64,000 nt of DNA, from positions 177,390-241,389 of the forward strand of contig NZ_CP128402.1 in the NCBI RefSeq assembly GCF_030389965.1, in the 5' to 3' direction. This stretch comes from Candidatus Chlorohelix allophototropha (GTDB taxonomy: Bacteria; Chloroflexota; Chloroflexia; Chloroheliales; Chloroheliaceae). Shown here piece by piece: positions 55,976 through 63,958 of the stretch; the stretch's first letter is position 1; each line of letters starts with the position of its first letter. The notes under the pieces were generated by a model. That model saw nothing but the letters and a program-made list of their open reading frames with translations, had not been told where the DNA came from and searched no databases. The position numbers and the translations under genes are program-made.

Positions 55976-56999
55976 CCTGTTGGTAACCCGCGTCTGTAAT
56001 TTGAAATGTCCTTATTGCTTTGCCGGGGAACATATGCAGGAAGCTAAAGCGGCAGCTGTACCTCCGTACATTTCGCTGGATGATTTTGATAAGCGGCTCG
56101 ATTTTCTGGAACGGTCGGGAATTGAAGAAGCTCGGTTGATCGGAGGCGAACCAACCTTGCACCCCAACTTCCCAGAACTGGTTCGTCGAGCACGCGAACG
56201 GAATAAACAAGTGGTTGTTTTTTCAAATGGGCTTATGCCAGAAGTGGCTTTGTCCGTCCTGGAGAATTTACCGAAAGAGGTATGCCAGATTCTAATTAAT
56301 ATGAACGCTTCTTCTCATCTTTCCGGACCGGACGAGCGGGAACAAGCATGGCGACTGAAAACGCTCAAACGGTTGGGTCCTCGTGCCATGCCCGGTTTTA
56401 CCATTTACACCACCGATTTTAGCCTAGACTATCTGCTGCCGATTATCTCAGAAACCGAATGTCGCAAGGCTATCAGGCTTGGCTTGGCGCAAGCAATTTA
56501 TGGCGGAGACAATAATTACCTACATCCCAAGCAATATTCGATAGTAGGGGAGAAAATCGCTCACTTTTCTGAGGTTGCAGCCACGGCTGGGGTCAGAATT
56601 GAGTTCGATTGCGGTTTTGTGCCTTGCATGTTTTCAGAGACTAATCTGGAGACGTTACGGCAAGCCCGAGCGGCGGTGGCGTGGCGTTGTAGCCCAATAC
56701 TGGACATCGGTTTGGACGGGCAAGCTTTGCACTGTTTCCCGTCTGGAGGTAAGTTTCATGTTTCATGGGGAGATGGATCAGACACAACTAGCTTGCGAAA
56801 CGCTTTGTCAGACCGAGTGAAGCCTTTTCGGGTGGCTGGTATCTATAAGGAATGTTCCACTTGTCGGTTTAAGTTGGAAGGCGAGTGTCAGGGCGGTTGC
56901 CTTGCTGCCACCTTACGTCGTTTTCAACCCGCCAAAATCAGTTTTGTAATGCCTTGCTATAACAAGTTAACAGAAGGGGAAGAATATGACCAAAGATAA
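55968..56999 (+). CDS. Radical SAM protein 2 with Cys-rich C-terminus
   Basis: The start is the ATG at 55968, with AGGAGGGG upstream and an 8-bp overlap with the RRE gene; the open frame further upstream is the RRE gene in another frame. 343 residues. The iron-sulfur motif is at the very start, 'RVCNLKCPYC' (C10, C14, C17); then 'RLIGGEPTLHPNF' and 'VFSNGL'. The C-terminal part has 'CSPILDIGLDGQALHCF' and 'YKECSTCRFKLEGECQGGC', a SPASM-like cluster site. Its last 14 bases overlap the start of the first substrate candidate, so it is made together with it. Confidence 0.9.
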   Translation: MTNLLVTRVCNLKCPYCFAGEHMQEAKAAAVPPYISLDDFDKRLDFLERSGIEEARLIGGEPTLHPNFPELVRRARERNKQVVVFSNGLMPEVALSVLENLPKEVCQILINMNASSHLSGPDEREQAWRLKTLKRLGPRAMPGFTIYTTDFSLDYLLPIISETECRKAIRLGLAQAIYGGDNNYLHPKQYSIVGEKIAHFSEVAATAGVRIEFDCGFVPCMFSETNLETLRQARAAVAWRCSPILDIGLDGQALHCFPSGGKFHVSWGDGSDTTSLRNALSDRVKPFRVAGIYKECSTCRFKLEGECQGGCLAATLRRFQPAKISFVMPCYNKLTEGEEYDQR

Positions 57000-58164
57000 T
57001 GAAGAGAAGGATATTGAGGAGGAGAAACCCCAAGTTTTTGCGGTAAGCAAAAAGAGAGAGGGCTTCAAGTTCAATCGGCGCGATTTTCTGGCAGCGGCAG
57101 GGGCAGTAAGTGCGAGTGGCGTTATGGTTGCTTGCGGCGATACCCCCACCCCGCAGCCCACTCCAACACCTTTGCCAACTGCCACCCCCTTGCCAACCGC
57201 CACCCCGCAGTCAACCCTTACCCAACAACAATTAGCCGCGTTAAAGGCACACACCGATTCTGTCAGATCAGTAGCAATCAGCCCGGACGGTAACACCCTT
57301 GCCAGTGGCAGTTTGGATAAAACTATCAAGCTATGGTCGCTGCCCGAAGGCAAGCTGCTCAACACCCTCACTGGTAATTCTGATGCGGTAGCGTACAGCC
57401 CGGACGGGAAGATTCTTGCCAGCGGAAGTTTTAAAGAAATTAAGCTGTGGTCGTTGCCCGACGGCAAGCTGCTCAACACGCTCACGGGTCATTCTTCCGG
57501 GGTCAATTCGGTAGCAATCAGCCCAGATGGTAACACTCTTGCTAGCGGGAGTTGGGATAAAACCATCAAGTTGTGGTCAATACCCGACGGCAAACTGCTC
57601 AACACTCTCGCAGGGCATTCTGAAGCTGTATTGTCAGTAGCTTTCAGCCCGGACGGGAAGATTCTTGCCAGCGGAAGTAATGATGGCAGCATCAAGCTGT
57701 GGTCAATACCCGACGGCAAACTGCTCAACACTCTCGCAGGGCATTCTGGGGCTGTCGATTCGGTAGCGTTCAGCCCCGACGGCAAGACCCTTGCCAGCGG
57801 AAGTTATAAAGAAATCAATCTGTGGGAGGTGAGCAGCGGAAAGTTGCTGCAGACCCTCACTGGTGATTCTGATAGTGCCTTATCGGTAGCTTTCAGCCCG
57901 GACGGGAAGATTCTTGCCAGCGGAAGTAATGATGGCAGCATCAAGCTGTGGTCAATACCCGACGGCAAAATCCTGACCGCGCTGATGGATCTGGCGGCGA
58001 ATACTTCTGACGTAAAGGGTGTTAGTTTTAAGCAGGGAGATATAACCTATACCTTGCCCTGCGGTTCTGCCATTCCTGCCGGAGCAGTTTGCACCTGCAA
58101 CTGTGTGGCTGGTACCGGGATGAGTACCGGTGGAAGCGGTACACACTACTGGTATCCCAATTAA
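56986..58164 (+). CDS. Tat-exported WD40 lipoprotein with Cys-rich tail (candidate modified substrate 1)
   Basis: Predicted 392 residues. N-terminus: acidic start, then 'EEKPQVFAVSKKREGFKFNR' leading into the Tat motif 'NRRDFLAAAG' and a lipobox-like 'VMVACGD', then a TPTP linker. The middle holds six clear WD40 repeats ('FSPDGKILASGSNDGSIKLW'), one fewer than a standard propeller. The tail (358-392) reads 'PCGSAIPAGAVCTCNCVAGT' and ends 'HYWYPN', four Cys in all. The N-terminal block and tail are shared with the next gene, while the middles are unrelated, so terminal pieces have been grafted onto different folds. Likely a Tat-exported surface protein whose tail is modified by the cluster enzymes; this is inference. 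It overlaps radical SAM 2 by 14 bp. Confidence 0.85.
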   Translation: MTKDNEEKDIEEEKPQVFAVSKKREGFKFNRRDFLAAAGAVSASGVMVACGDTPTPQPTPTPLPTATPLPTATPQSTLTQQQLAALKAHTDSVRSVAISPDGNTLASGSLDKTIKLWSLPEGKLLNTLTGNSDAVAYSPDGKILASGSFKEIKLWSLPDGKLLNTLTGHSSGVNSVAISPDGNTLASGSWDKTIKLWSIPDGKLLNTLAGHSEAVLSVAFSPDGKILASGSNDGSIKLWSIPDGKLLNTLAGHSGAVDSVAFSPDGKTLASGSYKEINLWEVSSGKLLQTLTGDSDSALSVAFSPDGKILASGSNDGSIKLWSIPDGKILTALMDLAANTSDVKGVSFKQGDITYTLPCGSAIPAGAVCTCNCVAGTGMSTGGSGTHYWYPN

Positions 58165-58240
58165 ACTATTGAATATTTCGTCAGCTCTCTCAAAGGCGGG
58201 ATAAAAGGGAAGAATATATTAGCTTGTAAAGGAGGAAACC

Positions 58241-59509
58241 ATGGAGGACGAGCCAAAAAAAGCCGAGCAAACCAATGATGAGGAGAAACCCCAAGTTTTT
58301 GCGGTAAGCAAAAAGAGAGGGGGCTTCAAGTTCAATCGGCGCGATTTTCTGGCAGCGGCAGTAACGGTAGGTATTACCGGATCATTAGTAAACGGTGAGA
58401 GCAAAGAAGCTGTAGCTAAAGAGCCAAACTCCTATAGCCTGTTTTTACCCTTGCTGGATGCTTCCAGCTTTTCCAATGATAAATTCCAGCAAAAATGGGA
58501 ATACAGCGACAGGTTGGTAATTTTGGATCCTACGGCGGGGCGCGGTTATACATGGGGACCAAACAGCTTCGGAACTTACCAGGAAAATTACGTTGAGTCT
58601 AACGGAGGAAAGCGACAGGTTCAATATTTTGATAAGAGCCGGATGGAACTTGCGAATGACGGCGTTACCGTTACAAACGGCTTACTCACCAAAGAACTGG
58701 TGACGGGGTTGCAACAAGACGGAAATTCCCTATTTATCCAGAAAACTCCCTGCCAAGTGCAAGTGGCAGGCGACGATAACAGCGGCACCGGAAACAAAGT
58801 AGCTCCCTCTTATGCCAGTTTCCGCAGTGTCATTACCTTTAACCCCGGTATCAATATAGCGCCCTCTCTCATCGGTCAGCCTGCAAACCTAGCTATAAAC
58901 AAAGCGGGAGAGGTAAGCACTCTAGATAATCCTCCTGCCCGTGTTTTGATCAGTTCCTATGAGGCTACGCTTGGGCATAATGTACCGGATACCTTCCAGA
59001 ATTTCCAAAATCTGGTCGGACGAATCTGGGATGGCAGCAAATTTGTGCAAGGGAAGATTTTTACCGATAACCCTATTGCTAACGTATTCGGCTATCCGGT
59101 GACCGAGCCGTATTGGATCAGGGCAGTGGTGGCAGGAGCGGAAAAGGATGTATTGGCGCAATTGTTTGAACGCCGAGTTCTAACCTACACGCCTTCCAAC
59201 CCCGATCCTTATAAGGTAGAGATGGGTAATATTGGGCAGCACTACCATTTCTGGAGATATGGAAACAATAGCAATACCGCTATTAAGGTGCAACCAACTC
59301 AAATGACTTCTTACAAGATTTCTGGAAAAGAATTTACGCAGCCCTGCGGCGCGCCAATTCCGGCGGGGGCAGTTTGTGTCTGTAATTGCGTGGCAGGCAC
59401 CAGTTCCTGTAACCCGAATTGCACCTGCAACCTGATTTGTACCTGTGATGCCCAATGCACCTGCCAAAGCTACTGCTCAATAAATTATCATTACTGGCAT
59501 CCGAATTAA
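58241..59509 (+). CDS. Tat-exported FDKSRME-domain protein with 12-Cys tail (candidate modified substrate 2)
   Basis: Predicted 422 residues; AAAGGAGG precedes the ATG. The N-terminus repeats the block of substrate 1: 'EEKPQVFAVSKKRGGFKFNR' then 'RDFLAAAVTVG'. The middle (about 70-345) is the FDKSRME domain ('GRGYTWGPNSFGTYQENYVE', 'RQVQYFDKSRMELANDG', 'TNGLLTKELVTG', 'VEMGNIGQHYHFWRYG'), close to the 51048 protein. The tail (368-422) begins 'PCGAPIPAGAVCVCNCVAGT', continues with repeated C-x-C and C-x3-C spacing ('CNPNCTCNLICTCDAQC'), and ends 'HYWHPN': 12 cysteines. Such a tail could carry thioether or metal-cluster crosslinks. It precedes maturase 3 by 24 bp. Confidence 0.88.
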   Translation: MEDEPKKAEQTNDEEKPQVFAVSKKRGGFKFNRRDFLAAAVTVGITGSLVNGESKEAVAKEPNSYSLFLPLLDASSFSNDKFQQKWEYSDRLVILDPTAGRGYTWGPNSFGTYQENYVESNGGKRQVQYFDKSRMELANDGVTVTNGLLTKELVTGLQQDGNSLFIQKTPCQVQVAGDDNSGTGNKVAPSYASFRSVITFNPGINIAPSLIGQPANLAINKAGEVSTLDNPPARVLISSYEATLGHNVPDTFQNFQNLVGRIWDGSKFVQGKIFTDNPIANVFGYPVTEPYWIRAVVAGAEKDVLAQLFERRVLTYTPSNPDPYKVEMGNIGQHYHFWRYGNNSNTAIKVQPTQMTSYKISGKEFTQPCGAPIPAGAVCVCNCVAGTSSCNPNCTCNLICTCDAQCTCQSYCSINYHYWHPN

Positions 59510-59533
59510 TTGAAGTGAATGGAGTGTTAATTA

Positions 59534-60865
59534 ATGGAAACATATGTTATACCTATGTCCGAAAGCACCGACTCGGATAAGTATATTATCTTTCGCCCTC
59601 TCACCGGGCTGGCTTTCGTCGGTAACCGAGCCATGGCAGAGCTTTCCACAGTTTTGTCGAAGGGCGCTCCAGTTTTACCTGAGCAAGAGGTAGGGGAGTT
59701 TTTAGAGGCAATTGATTTTTATAAACCAGACCCACCCACACTTAGCTTTTCTGACACAGTTTTCCACCCGACTACGGCTGTTTTGTTGATGACTAACCGC
59801 TGTCAATTGCGCTGTATTTATTGCTATGCTTCTTCCGGGGAATTTTCCCCGAAAGACCTTTCTTCGGCGCTAGGTTACACCGCTATAGATTACGCTTGCC
59901 AGAATGCCCAAGAAATGGGTCGCTCGGAATTTGAGGTATCGTTTCATGGAGGAGGCGAACCTACCTTGGCTTGGAAAACTATTCAGGAATGTACTGCCTA
60001 TGCACGCGAAAAGCCAATCAAAGCCAAAATAAGCCTAACCTCAAATGGAATATGGTCGAGCGCCCAACTCGATTGGATTACCTCCAATCTAGATGGGTTG
60101 ACACTCTCGATAGACGGCGGGTCGAGTACGCAGGGAAGGCAACGCCCTCTCTCCAGTGGTGGTAACTCGTCGGCTCTAGTAATGTCCACCGCTAAAGAAT
60201 TGGATGGTCGCAACTTCAATTATGGCATCCGTATGACCGCTACCGAACCATGGAGCAATCTGCCGGAAGATGTCCGATTTTTGGTAGAGGAAACCCGCTG
60301 TCCAACAATTCAGGTAGAGCCTGCTTTCAATCCTCGGAGAGGCGGTCATGGACAGCCCGATGAGATGGAAGCGTTGGCTTTTGCAGAAGCCTTTCTGGAA
60401 GCAATTGAGGTAGCCAACCAATCAAACAGGATTTTGTTTTATTCGGGGGCACGTCTTGGGATGTCTCCAGGAACTTTTTGCACTGCTCCGTATGGGGCGC
60501 TTATCGTAAATGCGGAGGGCGAACTGGTGTCTTGTTACGAGGTCACCAATGCTACTCATCCAATGGCAAAGCTTTCGGCTATAGGACGGATTGCCGGGGA
60601 GGAGGTTATTGTAGATCAAGCTGCACGCAGTTACCTGTTAAACCTTATCGCCGAACGCCGGGAAGCCTGCCGCGATTGTTTTATATATTGGTCGTGTGCA
60701 GGAGGATGTTACTCCCGCATGTTCGGTACCGGACCAGAAGGTCATCAAATTAGGGAAGGGCGTTGTTACCTTAATCGCTATATCACTCAACAGTTGCTAC
60801 TCAAGGGTATCGCGGATGGAAACGGAGTTTTATATTCACCACCCCGAAGCGGCTGTAATTGTTAG
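59534..60865 (+). CDS. Radical SAM/SPASM maturase 3
   Basis: Predicted 443 residues. The N-terminal 'TYVIPMSESTDSDKYIIFRP' and 'LTGLAFVGNRAMAEL' resemble maturase 1. The radical-SAM motif is 'NRCQLRCIYC' (C90, C94, C97), then 'HGGGEP', 'TSNGI' and 'LSIDGG'. The SPASM-type end has 'TFCTAPYGALIVNAEGELVS' and 'CRDCFIYWSCAGGCYSR'. The extreme C-terminus is '...SGCNC', an unusual Cys pair of its own. It follows substrate 2 by 24 bp and overlaps the upstream region of RRE-like protein 2. Together with maturase 1 it is a candidate for modifying the Cys tails. Confidence 0.93.
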   Translation: METYVIPMSESTDSDKYIIFRPLTGLAFVGNRAMAELSTVLSKGAPVLPEQEVGEFLEAIDFYKPDPPTLSFSDTVFHPTTAVLLMTNRCQLRCIYCYASSGEFSPKDLSSALGYTAIDYACQNAQEMGRSEFEVSFHGGGEPTLAWKTIQECTAYAREKPIKAKISLTSNGIWSSAQLDWITSNLDGLTLSIDGGSSTQGRQRPLSSGGNSSALVMSTAKELDGRNFNYGIRMTATEPWSNLPEDVRFLVEETRCPTIQVEPAFNPRRGGHGQPDEMEALAFAEAFLEAIEVANQSNRILFYSGARLGMSPGTFCTAPYGALIVNAEGELVSCYEVTNATHPMAKLSAIGRIAGEEVIVDQAARSYLLNLIAERREACRDCFIYWSCAGGCYSRMFGTGPEGHQIREGRCYLNRYITQQLLLKGIADGNGVLYSPPRSGCNC

Positions 60866-60881
60866 ATCAGAGGAATTAAAG

Positions 60882-61355
60882 ATGGATAAATTAGAGAATC
60901 CCTACGCTTATGAGAACTTTCCCAGAGCTAGGTTATCTTTCAGGATAACCCGCCGCCAGTTGTGGTCGGCAATAGTCACCAGAGTAGAAACCCGCCGCCA
61001 AGAAAATAAGGGTCGTTCTGTGTTTGATTTGCAAGAATTGGGCAATTATTCGGACGAGCAATTGTCCGGGCTTGCTCCAGCAATAGTGGATGGCTGTGAA
61101 ATCTCCGTAACAGAGGGCTTTATCTATTGTCTGCCTCCAGGTCGGATTGCTGCTGTCCAGCTTTTTCCGCAAGATTCTCCGGCGCTAATAGCTTTCAATC
61201 TCTTTAACGGTCTGACAACTTTGGGAGAAGCAGCCAAGCAACTTAGCACGGAAATGGATTGGGATATTAAGCATAGCTTTGCGTACATCCGAGGGCTTTT
61301 CCTGGCTCTGGTTCTAGAGGGGGTTTGTCTTCCAGCATCCCATGTAACGCCATGA
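60882..61355 (+). CDS. PqqD-like / RRE-type protein 2
   Basis: The start is the ATG at 60882, with AGAGGAATTAAAG before it; the frame is open upstream through maturase 3 in another frame. 157 residues. The N-terminus 'NPYAYENFPRARLSFRITRR' is a motif I associate with small proteins near radical-SAM enzymes in this phylum. The C-terminal 80 residues ('FPQDSPALIAFNLFNGLTTL', 'GEAAKQLSTEMDWD', 'YIRGLFLALVLEGVCLP') follow the PqqD/RRE helix pattern of a presence/threshold domain. It is the last gene of the cluster; its role is probably to bind or guide the substrates. Confidence 0.65.
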   Translation: MDKLENPYAYENFPRARLSFRITRRQLWSAIVTRVETRRQENKGRSVFDLQELGNYSDEQLSGLAPAIVDGCEISVTEGFIYCLPPGRIAAVQLFPQDSPALIAFNLFNGLTTLGEAAKQLSTEMDWDIKHSFAYIRGLFLALVLEGVCLPASHVTP

Positions 61356-63946
61356 GTAATATGCAGTCTCCGCCTTTCGAGTTGATTGCGGATTGCAACC
61401 TGCCAATTTTTCGACAAAAACAAAACCGATTCACGCTTTTCTATGCTCCCGGTTACTTGATGTAGATTGCGGTTGTCAAGACCTAATATTCCGGGCTAAA
61501 AATGCATCTGAATTTAACCCACTTTTTTAAGAAAAAGCTCCAGGCAGTGGCCTGTCGCACGCTGGCGTTCGCACAAAAGCCAAGCTTTTGCGCTCAACCA
61601 GCTCTTATTAGGCTGAAATAATCTTAGCCTCTTGAAATCTTTAAGAACCAGTTCCCGCTTCCGGTTTCTTTTCTTCTGGTGGAAGTTGCCGACGCTCTAA
61701 GCCGTAACTCTCCTTTCCTAAAGTGCGGTAACTGCTACCTCTTAAATAAAAAACTTCTCCGTGATGCAATAAACGGTCAATAATCGCCACCATCAAGGCA
61801 GTATCACCACCCTCGATCAGTTCGCCCCAGTTAGAAAGGCTTTTGTTACTGGTAATGATCGTAGCACCTCTGAGGTAACGTCCGCTGATCAGCTCATATA
61901 AGGCCGGACCTACACGTGCGTCCATCGGTAAATAGCCCAGTTCGTCTAATACCAACACCTGACATTTCAAAAGCGGCTCTAAAATCCTGGCTATTTCCTG
62001 GCGAGTGCTAGCCGCAATCACTTGGTTCGCCAGTTGTTGAGCCGTAATGAACTTTACGGTGTAACCCAACTGCACCATCTTAATTCCGGCTGCAATCGAA
62101 AGATGGGTTTTCCCAAGCCCACTTGCCCCGATTAGGAGTAAATTCCCAGCTTTTTCTACAAAACTGCTGTCGAAATAGCGTAAAATCACGCTGCGCTTCA
62201 GTTCCGGGTGGCGACTGAAATCGAATTGTTCCAGGCTGGCTTCAAAAGGGAAACTGGCTGAGTGCAAACGCTTTTTGAGTTGGTTCTCCTGACGAGATAG
62301 CAACTCTTCGCTTAACAATTCTTCTAAAAACTCCCCGTAATCCATTCCGGTTTCGCGTGCCCGTTCAATCCAATCGCTGTATACCTGTTTTACCCTGCCC
62401 AGTTTTAGGCTGGTGAGTTTATGTTCCAGACTATTCATCCCACCGCCCTTTCTATTTCATTTTCCTCAGGTATGGCCGAAAAACGGTTGGCCACCAGTGG
62501 TTCGTATTCACTGAGTAGCCGTTCCACCGCTGGTTGAGTGGGCTTGAGGGTAGCGGCATTACTGCCTGAACCCGCTGGCTTGAGTAATAAACCCTTGAGA
62601 TATTCCGCCCCGTAAAGCTGTTGTTCCGTTGCCAATTCCACCGCCGCCTGGAATTCTTCCAGCCCTACCTGCTGGGCCAGCGCGTATAGTTGGTGGATTT
62701 GTTCACTCATGGTGGCTCTTTGCCGTCGACAGATTACCGCCACATACTGGTACACTTGCGGTCCTAAATTTAACAACCAATCCCGCCACACCATGGTTCT
62801 GGCTCTGGGTTTGATCTCAAAAGCTTGGGTGTAATGTTCCGGTATTACTAAGCGGCGGTTTCGGGAATAACAACGGGGGTGCTGTGCCACCAGTTCCGTA
62901 CCCCGCCATAACTTCAGCCATTCCCGATGTATCCGGGCTGTCAGGGTTTGTCCCATTAGTTCCGCCGGTACGCTATATTTGTTGGTCTCAAAAATGACTA
63001 CCCCTTCCCGGTTTACCACCAGGCTGGTAAATAAACCGTAATCCCGGGCACTAGCAGGCAATGGGCTGAAGTGTTTACGCTCTATTTCCAGTAAGCTACC
63101 CGGAATTTCCCCGGTCGCTGCGCATGTACGCTCGTAATTCACTACCCCTAACCATTCTTCCAACTGCCTTACCAGATCCGCCGCATCGTAGAATGTACGA
63201 CCAGCTAGAAAATTGTTTTTGGTATACTTTACCAAATTTTCTACGGCACCTTTCTGGTTTCCGCTGGCCGGGGCACAGGCTTCCGGGTGAAACTCGAATT
63301 CTAGTGCCAGTTTCTGCCACACCGGATGCCACACTGGTTGGTTCTTTTCATCTCGCCTCAGTACCACCGTCTTCATATTATCCGTGGTAATTACCCACGG
63401 TACTCCCCCCATCCGGTTGAGGGCTTCCACCAGGCAGCGCACCAGCGTTTCTTCGGCCATATCTTTCTGAAAGCTCACATACATAAAACGCGAGTATTTC
63501 AGCCGGGCACAGAAAAAGTAGAAGGTTTGGGGTACACTATCTTGTTTACTGAACAGCACTCCCCGAATTTCACCCCAGTCTATTTGCAAAAACTCTCCAG
63601 GTAAGCCCTCAAAACGTATCTGTACCTGATGAGCCTGGTTCTCTCTGGCTTTTTTGAGCTTGCGCACATAGTCATAGAAGGCGGTGGGTCTGCCACAGTA
63701 GGGCTGTTTGGGATCTTCCCACGCTAGTTCCAGCATTCTTTTCACTTGTAGTTTTTGTTCTAGCCAGCCTTCAATCTGTTCTTTGAAGACTGCCACACTA
63801 CTTTCACGATTGGGGCGGGTTTGTACCTTGTCGCTAGGTTCATTTAGCACTCTTTTTACGGTACGGGCATCATGTTGCACTTTGCCCGCAATTACGTTGT
63901 AGTTGTCCCCTCGTTTCCGGTGGTACTTTATTGCGCTTCTGGCCAT
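61356..63946 (-). mobile_element. IS21-family element (right end outside or at window edge)
   Basis: The istA-istB pair is on the minus strand with a 4-bp overlap. Near the left end two related motifs occur, GATTGCGGATTGCAA (about 61383) and GATTGCGGTTGTCAA (about 61465), as IS21 ends often carry several terminal repeats, so the left end is probably within 61370-61470. The right end cannot be placed because the window stops at 64000. The element sits just behind the radical-SAM cluster. Confidence 0.7.
61641..62438 (-). CDS. istB: IS21 transposition ATPase IstB
   Basis: Predicted 265 residues, an AAA+ ATPase that helps the transposase choose targets. Walker A: 'LLLIGASGLGKTHLSIAAG'. Walker B: 'QVLVLDELGYLPMD'. 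Later 'IITSNKSLSNWGEL' and 'AIIDRLLHHGEVFYLRGSSY' are the sensor and C-terminal IstB signatures. The start is the ATG overlapping the istA stop (ATGA). It appears intact. A gap of about 285 bp separates its end from the radical-SAM cluster. Confidence 0.95.
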   Translation of the reverse strand: MNSLEHKLTSLKLGRVKQVYSDWIERARETGMDYGEFLEELLSEELLSRQENQLKKRLHSASFPFEASLEQFDFSRHPELKRSVILRYFDSSFVEKAGNLLLIGASGLGKTHLSIAAGIKMVQLGYTVKFITAQQLANQVIAASTRQEIARILEPLLKCQVLVLDELGYLPMDARVGPALYELISGRYLRGATIITSNKSLSNWGELIEGGDTALMVAIIDRLLHHGEVFYLRGSSYRTLGKESYGLERRQLPPEEKKPEAGTGS

Positions 63947-63958
63947 AACTTCTAACAT
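62435..63958 (-). CDS. istA: IS21 transposase IstA
   Basis: Predicted 507 residues (503 if the ATG at 63946, 'MARSAIKYHRKRGDN', is used, which has GAAGGAG about 12 bases upstream). N-terminal HTH region ('GKVQHDARTVKRVLNEPSD'), then an rve/DDE integrase core: D in 'GEFLQIDWGEIRGVLF', D in 'PWVITTDNMKTVVL', E in 'SGNQKGAVENLVKYTKNNF'. The C-terminal Mu-type region ('SVPAELMGQTLTARIHREWL') is typical. It ends in the 4-bp overlap with istB. It looks intact. Confidence 0.95.
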   Translation of the reverse strand: MLEVMARSAIKYHRKRGDNYNVIAGKVQHDARTVKRVLNEPSDKVQTRPNRESSVAVFKEQIEGWLEQKLQVKRMLELAWEDPKQPYCGRPTAFYDYVRKLKKARENQAHQVQIRFEGLPGEFLQIDWGEIRGVLFSKQDSVPQTFYFFCARLKYSRFMYVSFQKDMAEETLVRCLVEALNRMGGVPWVITTDNMKTVVLRRDEKNQPVWHPVWQKLALEFEFHPEACAPASGNQKGAVENLVKYTKNNFLAGRTFYDAADLVRQLEEWLGVVNYERTCAATGEIPGSLLEIERKHFSPLPASARDYGLFTSLVVNREGVVIFETNKYSVPAELMGQTLTARIHREWLKLWRGTELVAQHPRCYSRNRRLVIPEHYTQAFEIKPRARTMVWRDWLLNLGPQVYQYVAVICRRQRATMSEQIHQLYALAQQVGLEEFQAAVELATEQQLYGAEYLKGLLLKPAGSGSNAATLKPTQPAVERLLSEYEPLVANRFSAIPEENEIERAVG

